In this document: piece after piece, positions 62,237-64,000 of the stretch
Layout: each line of letters begins with the position of its first letter
How positions within the stretch are numbered: position 1 is the first letter of the stretch
NCBI RefSeq assembly: GCF_900100785.1
Contig: NZ_FNCP01000002.1
Coordinates: forward strand, 1 to 64,000
From: Desulfosporosinus hippei DSM 8344
GTDB taxonomy: Bacteria > Bacillota > Desulfitobacteriia > Desulfitobacteriales > Desulfitobacteriaceae
Length of the DNA stretch: 64,000 nucleotides
Reading direction: 5' to 3'
Notes under the pieces: generated by a model
What the model was told of the DNA's origin: nothing
What the model saw: only the letters and a program-made list of their open reading frames with translations
Databases searched by the model: none
Translations under genes and position numbers: made by a program

Positions 62237-64000
62237 ATGATTAAGCAAATTATTAAAAGAGATGGCAGACTTGAAGGATTTAACCAAGAAAAGATTGTGC
62301 ATGCAATTTTTAAGGCTGCCACAGCTTGTGGAGGTTCAGATTATGAACGTGCCGAGGAGATCGGCAGACAGGTCGTTGCAATTTTGCACAAGGATTATAG
62401 GGACAAGCAACCGGATGTAGAATCAATCCAAGATATCGTTGAAAAAGTCCTCATTGAAAATGGACATGCCAAGACTGCCAAAGCATTTATTCTTTATCGT
62501 CAGAAAAGGAAAAACAGCCGTGAAATGGATGCTTTGATCGGGGCCACAATCGGCATGTTTTCTGACTACTTGGGAGATAAAGATTGGCAAATCAAGGAGA
62601 ATGCCAATACTCAAAAAAGTATTAACGGCCTGAATAATTATATCCGAGAGGTATTCACCAAAAAGTATTGGCTTTATGAGATCTATCCACAAGAGGTTCG
62701 GGAAGCTCATGAAAGTGGAGATTGCCATATTCATGACCTGGGATTTTTCGGGCCCTATTGTGCCGGCTGGGATTTGCGTCAGCTTCTTATGGACGGATTC
62801 GGAGGAGTTCCGGGCAAGGTAGAAAGCGGCCCTGCTAAACATTTAAGGTCTTTCCTGGGACAAATCGTTAATTCTACCTTCACAACCCAAGGGGAAACCG
62901 CCGGAGCTCAGGCTTGGTCAAGCTTTGATACCTTTTGTGCCCCCTTTATCCGAGAGGATCAATTAACCTTTGCCCAAGTCAAACAGTGTTTACAGGAATT
63001 TGTCTTTAACATCAATGTGCCCACACGGGTAGGATTTCAATGCCCTTTTTCTAACCTGACCTTTGATATTTGGGTGCCTTCCACCTTGAAGGATGAACAT
63101 GTCATAATCGGCGGGAGATATAGGGAGGATAAGTACGGAGATTTCCAGGAGGAACTGGATATGTTCAACTTGGCCTTCTGTGAAGTGATGTTGGAAGGAG
63201 ACTCTAAGGGGAGGGTGTTCACCTTCCCGATTCCAACCCTTAATATTACCAATGACTTTGAGTGGAACAGTCCGGTGGCAGATGCTTTCATGAAAATTAC
63301 CTGTAAGTATGGAATTCCCTACTTTGCCAATTATGTAAACTCGGATTTGTCGCCGGAAGATGCTGTTTCCATGTGCTGCAGGCTAAGGTTGGATACGGGG
63401 GAACTGAGAAAAAGAGGCGGAGGCTTGTTCGGGAGCAACCCTCTCACAGGTTCCATCGGTGTATTTACAATTAACCTGCCCAGACTGGCCTATCTATCCG
63501 AGACAAAAGGAGAGTTTATGGAACGCCTGAAACATATGGCGGAAATCGGGCGCACGGCTTTGGAAATCAAACGAAAAGTGATTGAACAGCAATCAGATAA
63601 GGGACTGTACCCATATTCATGCTATTATCTGAGACATGCCAAGGAGAGAACCGGGCAATACTGGCATAATCATTTCAGTACCATCGGTATTGTTGGTATG
63701 AATGAGGCCTTACTTAACTTCATGGGAAAAGGAATTGAAACCAATGAAGGCCGAGAGTTTTCAGTTAGTGTGATGAATTACTTGAGGGAACTGCTGGTTA
63801 AGTTTCAGCAGGAAACGGGCAATGTCTATAATTTAGAAGCTACCCCTGCCGAGGGGACCTCTTATCGGCTGGCTATGCTGGATACTAAAAAGTACGCTTC
63901 AATTATTACGGCGGGTGAGGAAGTTCCTTACTATTCAAACTCCACCCAACTTCCCGTAGGTTATACGGAAGACATTTTTGAGGTTTTAGAGCTACAGGAC
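62237..64000 (+). CDS. nrdD: Anaerobic (class III) ribonucleoside-triphosphate reductase, 3' end outside window
   Basis: 588 codons are present and the frame is open at the right edge. The N-terminal ATP-cone (IIKRDGRLEGFNQEKIVHAI, about 1-95) precedes the reductase core: HESGDCHIHDLGFFGPYCAG, NVPTRVGFQCPFSNLTFDIW, KRGGGLFGSNPLTGSIGVFT and EATPAEGTSYRLA. It makes dNTPs from NTPs with formate using a glycyl radical; the glycine lies beyond 64000. GGGAGGG precedes the ATG. The B12 riboswitch implies repression when cobalamin allows a class II (NrdJ) enzyme to work, as in other bacteria with alternative reductases. Confidence 0.95.
   Translation, partial: MIKQIIKRDGRLEGFNQEKIVHAIFKAATACGGSDYERAEEIGRQVVAILHKDYRDKQPDVESIQDIVEKVLIENGHAKTAKAFILYRQKRKNSREMDALIGATIGMFSDYLGDKDWQIKENANTQKSINGLNNYIREVFTKKYWLYEIYPQEVREAHESGDCHIHDLGFFGPYCAGWDLRQLLMDGFGGVPGKVESGPAKHLRSFLGQIVNSTFTTQGETAGAQAWSSFDTFCAPFIREDQLTFAQVKQCLQEFVFNINVPTRVGFQCPFSNLTFDIWVPSTLKDEHVIIGGRYREDKYGDFQEELDMFNLAFCEVMLEGDSKGRVFTFPIPTLNITNDFEWNSPVADAFMKITCKYGIPYFANYVNSDLSPEDAVSMCCRLRLDTGELRKRGGGLFGSNPLTGSIGVFTINLPRLAYLSETKGEFMERLKHMAEIGRTALEIKRKVIEQQSDKGLYPYSCYYLRHAKERTGQYWHNHFSTIGIVGMNEALLNFMGKGIETNEGREFSVSVMNYLRELLVKFQQETGNVYNLEATPAEGTSYRLAMLDTKKYASIITAGEEVPYYSNSTQLPVGYTEDIFEVLELQD

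Overview
The window looks like a chromosomal segment of a low-GC, spore-forming, strictly anaerobic Firmicute of the Peptococcaceae (Desulfosporosinus/Desulfitobacterium-like). This is inferred from gene content, not from a marker gene: a CooS-type CO dehydrogenase, class III ribonucleotide reductase, duplicated molybdate/tungstate importers with Moco-type riboswitches, a probable tungsten-enzyme radical SAM maturase, a CotJC-like Mn catalase, many two-component systems, and AGGAGG-type ribosome sites with frequent GTG/TTG starts. I see no rRNA, tRNA or CRISPR array.

Layout. 1-81 is the edge of an IS1634-like transposase. 0.4-5 kb holds a double-HTH TetR regulator, a lone CheY under a c-di-GMP-I riboswitch, and an OmpR-type two-component system. 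5-8.2 kb has a MerR/MFS divergent pair and a DUF362 ferredoxin-like protein. 8.6-17.5 kb is a signalling island: hybrid histidine kinase, CheR, REC-PAS-PAS kinase, a decayed FAD oxidoreductase and a chemoreceptor. 17.7-26.4 kb is a molybdenum/tungsten island: HTH/substrate-binding regulator, modABC, modBCA, modD, two Moco-type riboswitches and an XdhC protein. 27-32.3 kb is a potassium module in which KdpDE sits beside KtrB/KtrA rather than KdpFABC. 32.5-34.9 kb has MFS/MarR and YggT. 35.1-37.1 kb is a variant CooS. 37.2-39.9 kb is metY-metA under a SAM-I riboswitch.

40-45 kb holds crcB, LysR with the radical SAM maturase, YueI, a HAD protein and a DUF2179 membrane protein. 45.1-47.4 kb has two universal stress proteins, an octapeptide-repeat protein and a GC-rich block that folds into a nested multi-helix structure, which I propose is a large structured non-coding RNA. 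47.4-52.1 kb has an MFS carrier, RidA and an AmmeMemoRadiSam gene pair. 52.3-56.3 kb is a tandem duplication of nhaB, each copy behind its own c-di-GMP-I-type aptamer and terminator. 56.5-62 kb has Mn catalase, TrmO with a His-rich tail, CooT, a Fur/Zur regulator and a ZnuABC importer. The window ends inside nrdD, which is preceded by a cobalamin riboswitch.

Themes: riboswitch control is dense (three GEMM-type, two Moco-type, one SAM-I, one cobalamin), and metal supply (Mo, W, Ni, Zn, Mn, cobalamin) dominates. The items I would follow up first are the structured RNA at 46981-47244, the riboswitch-controlled nhaB pair, and the CooS that lacks two expected cluster cysteines.
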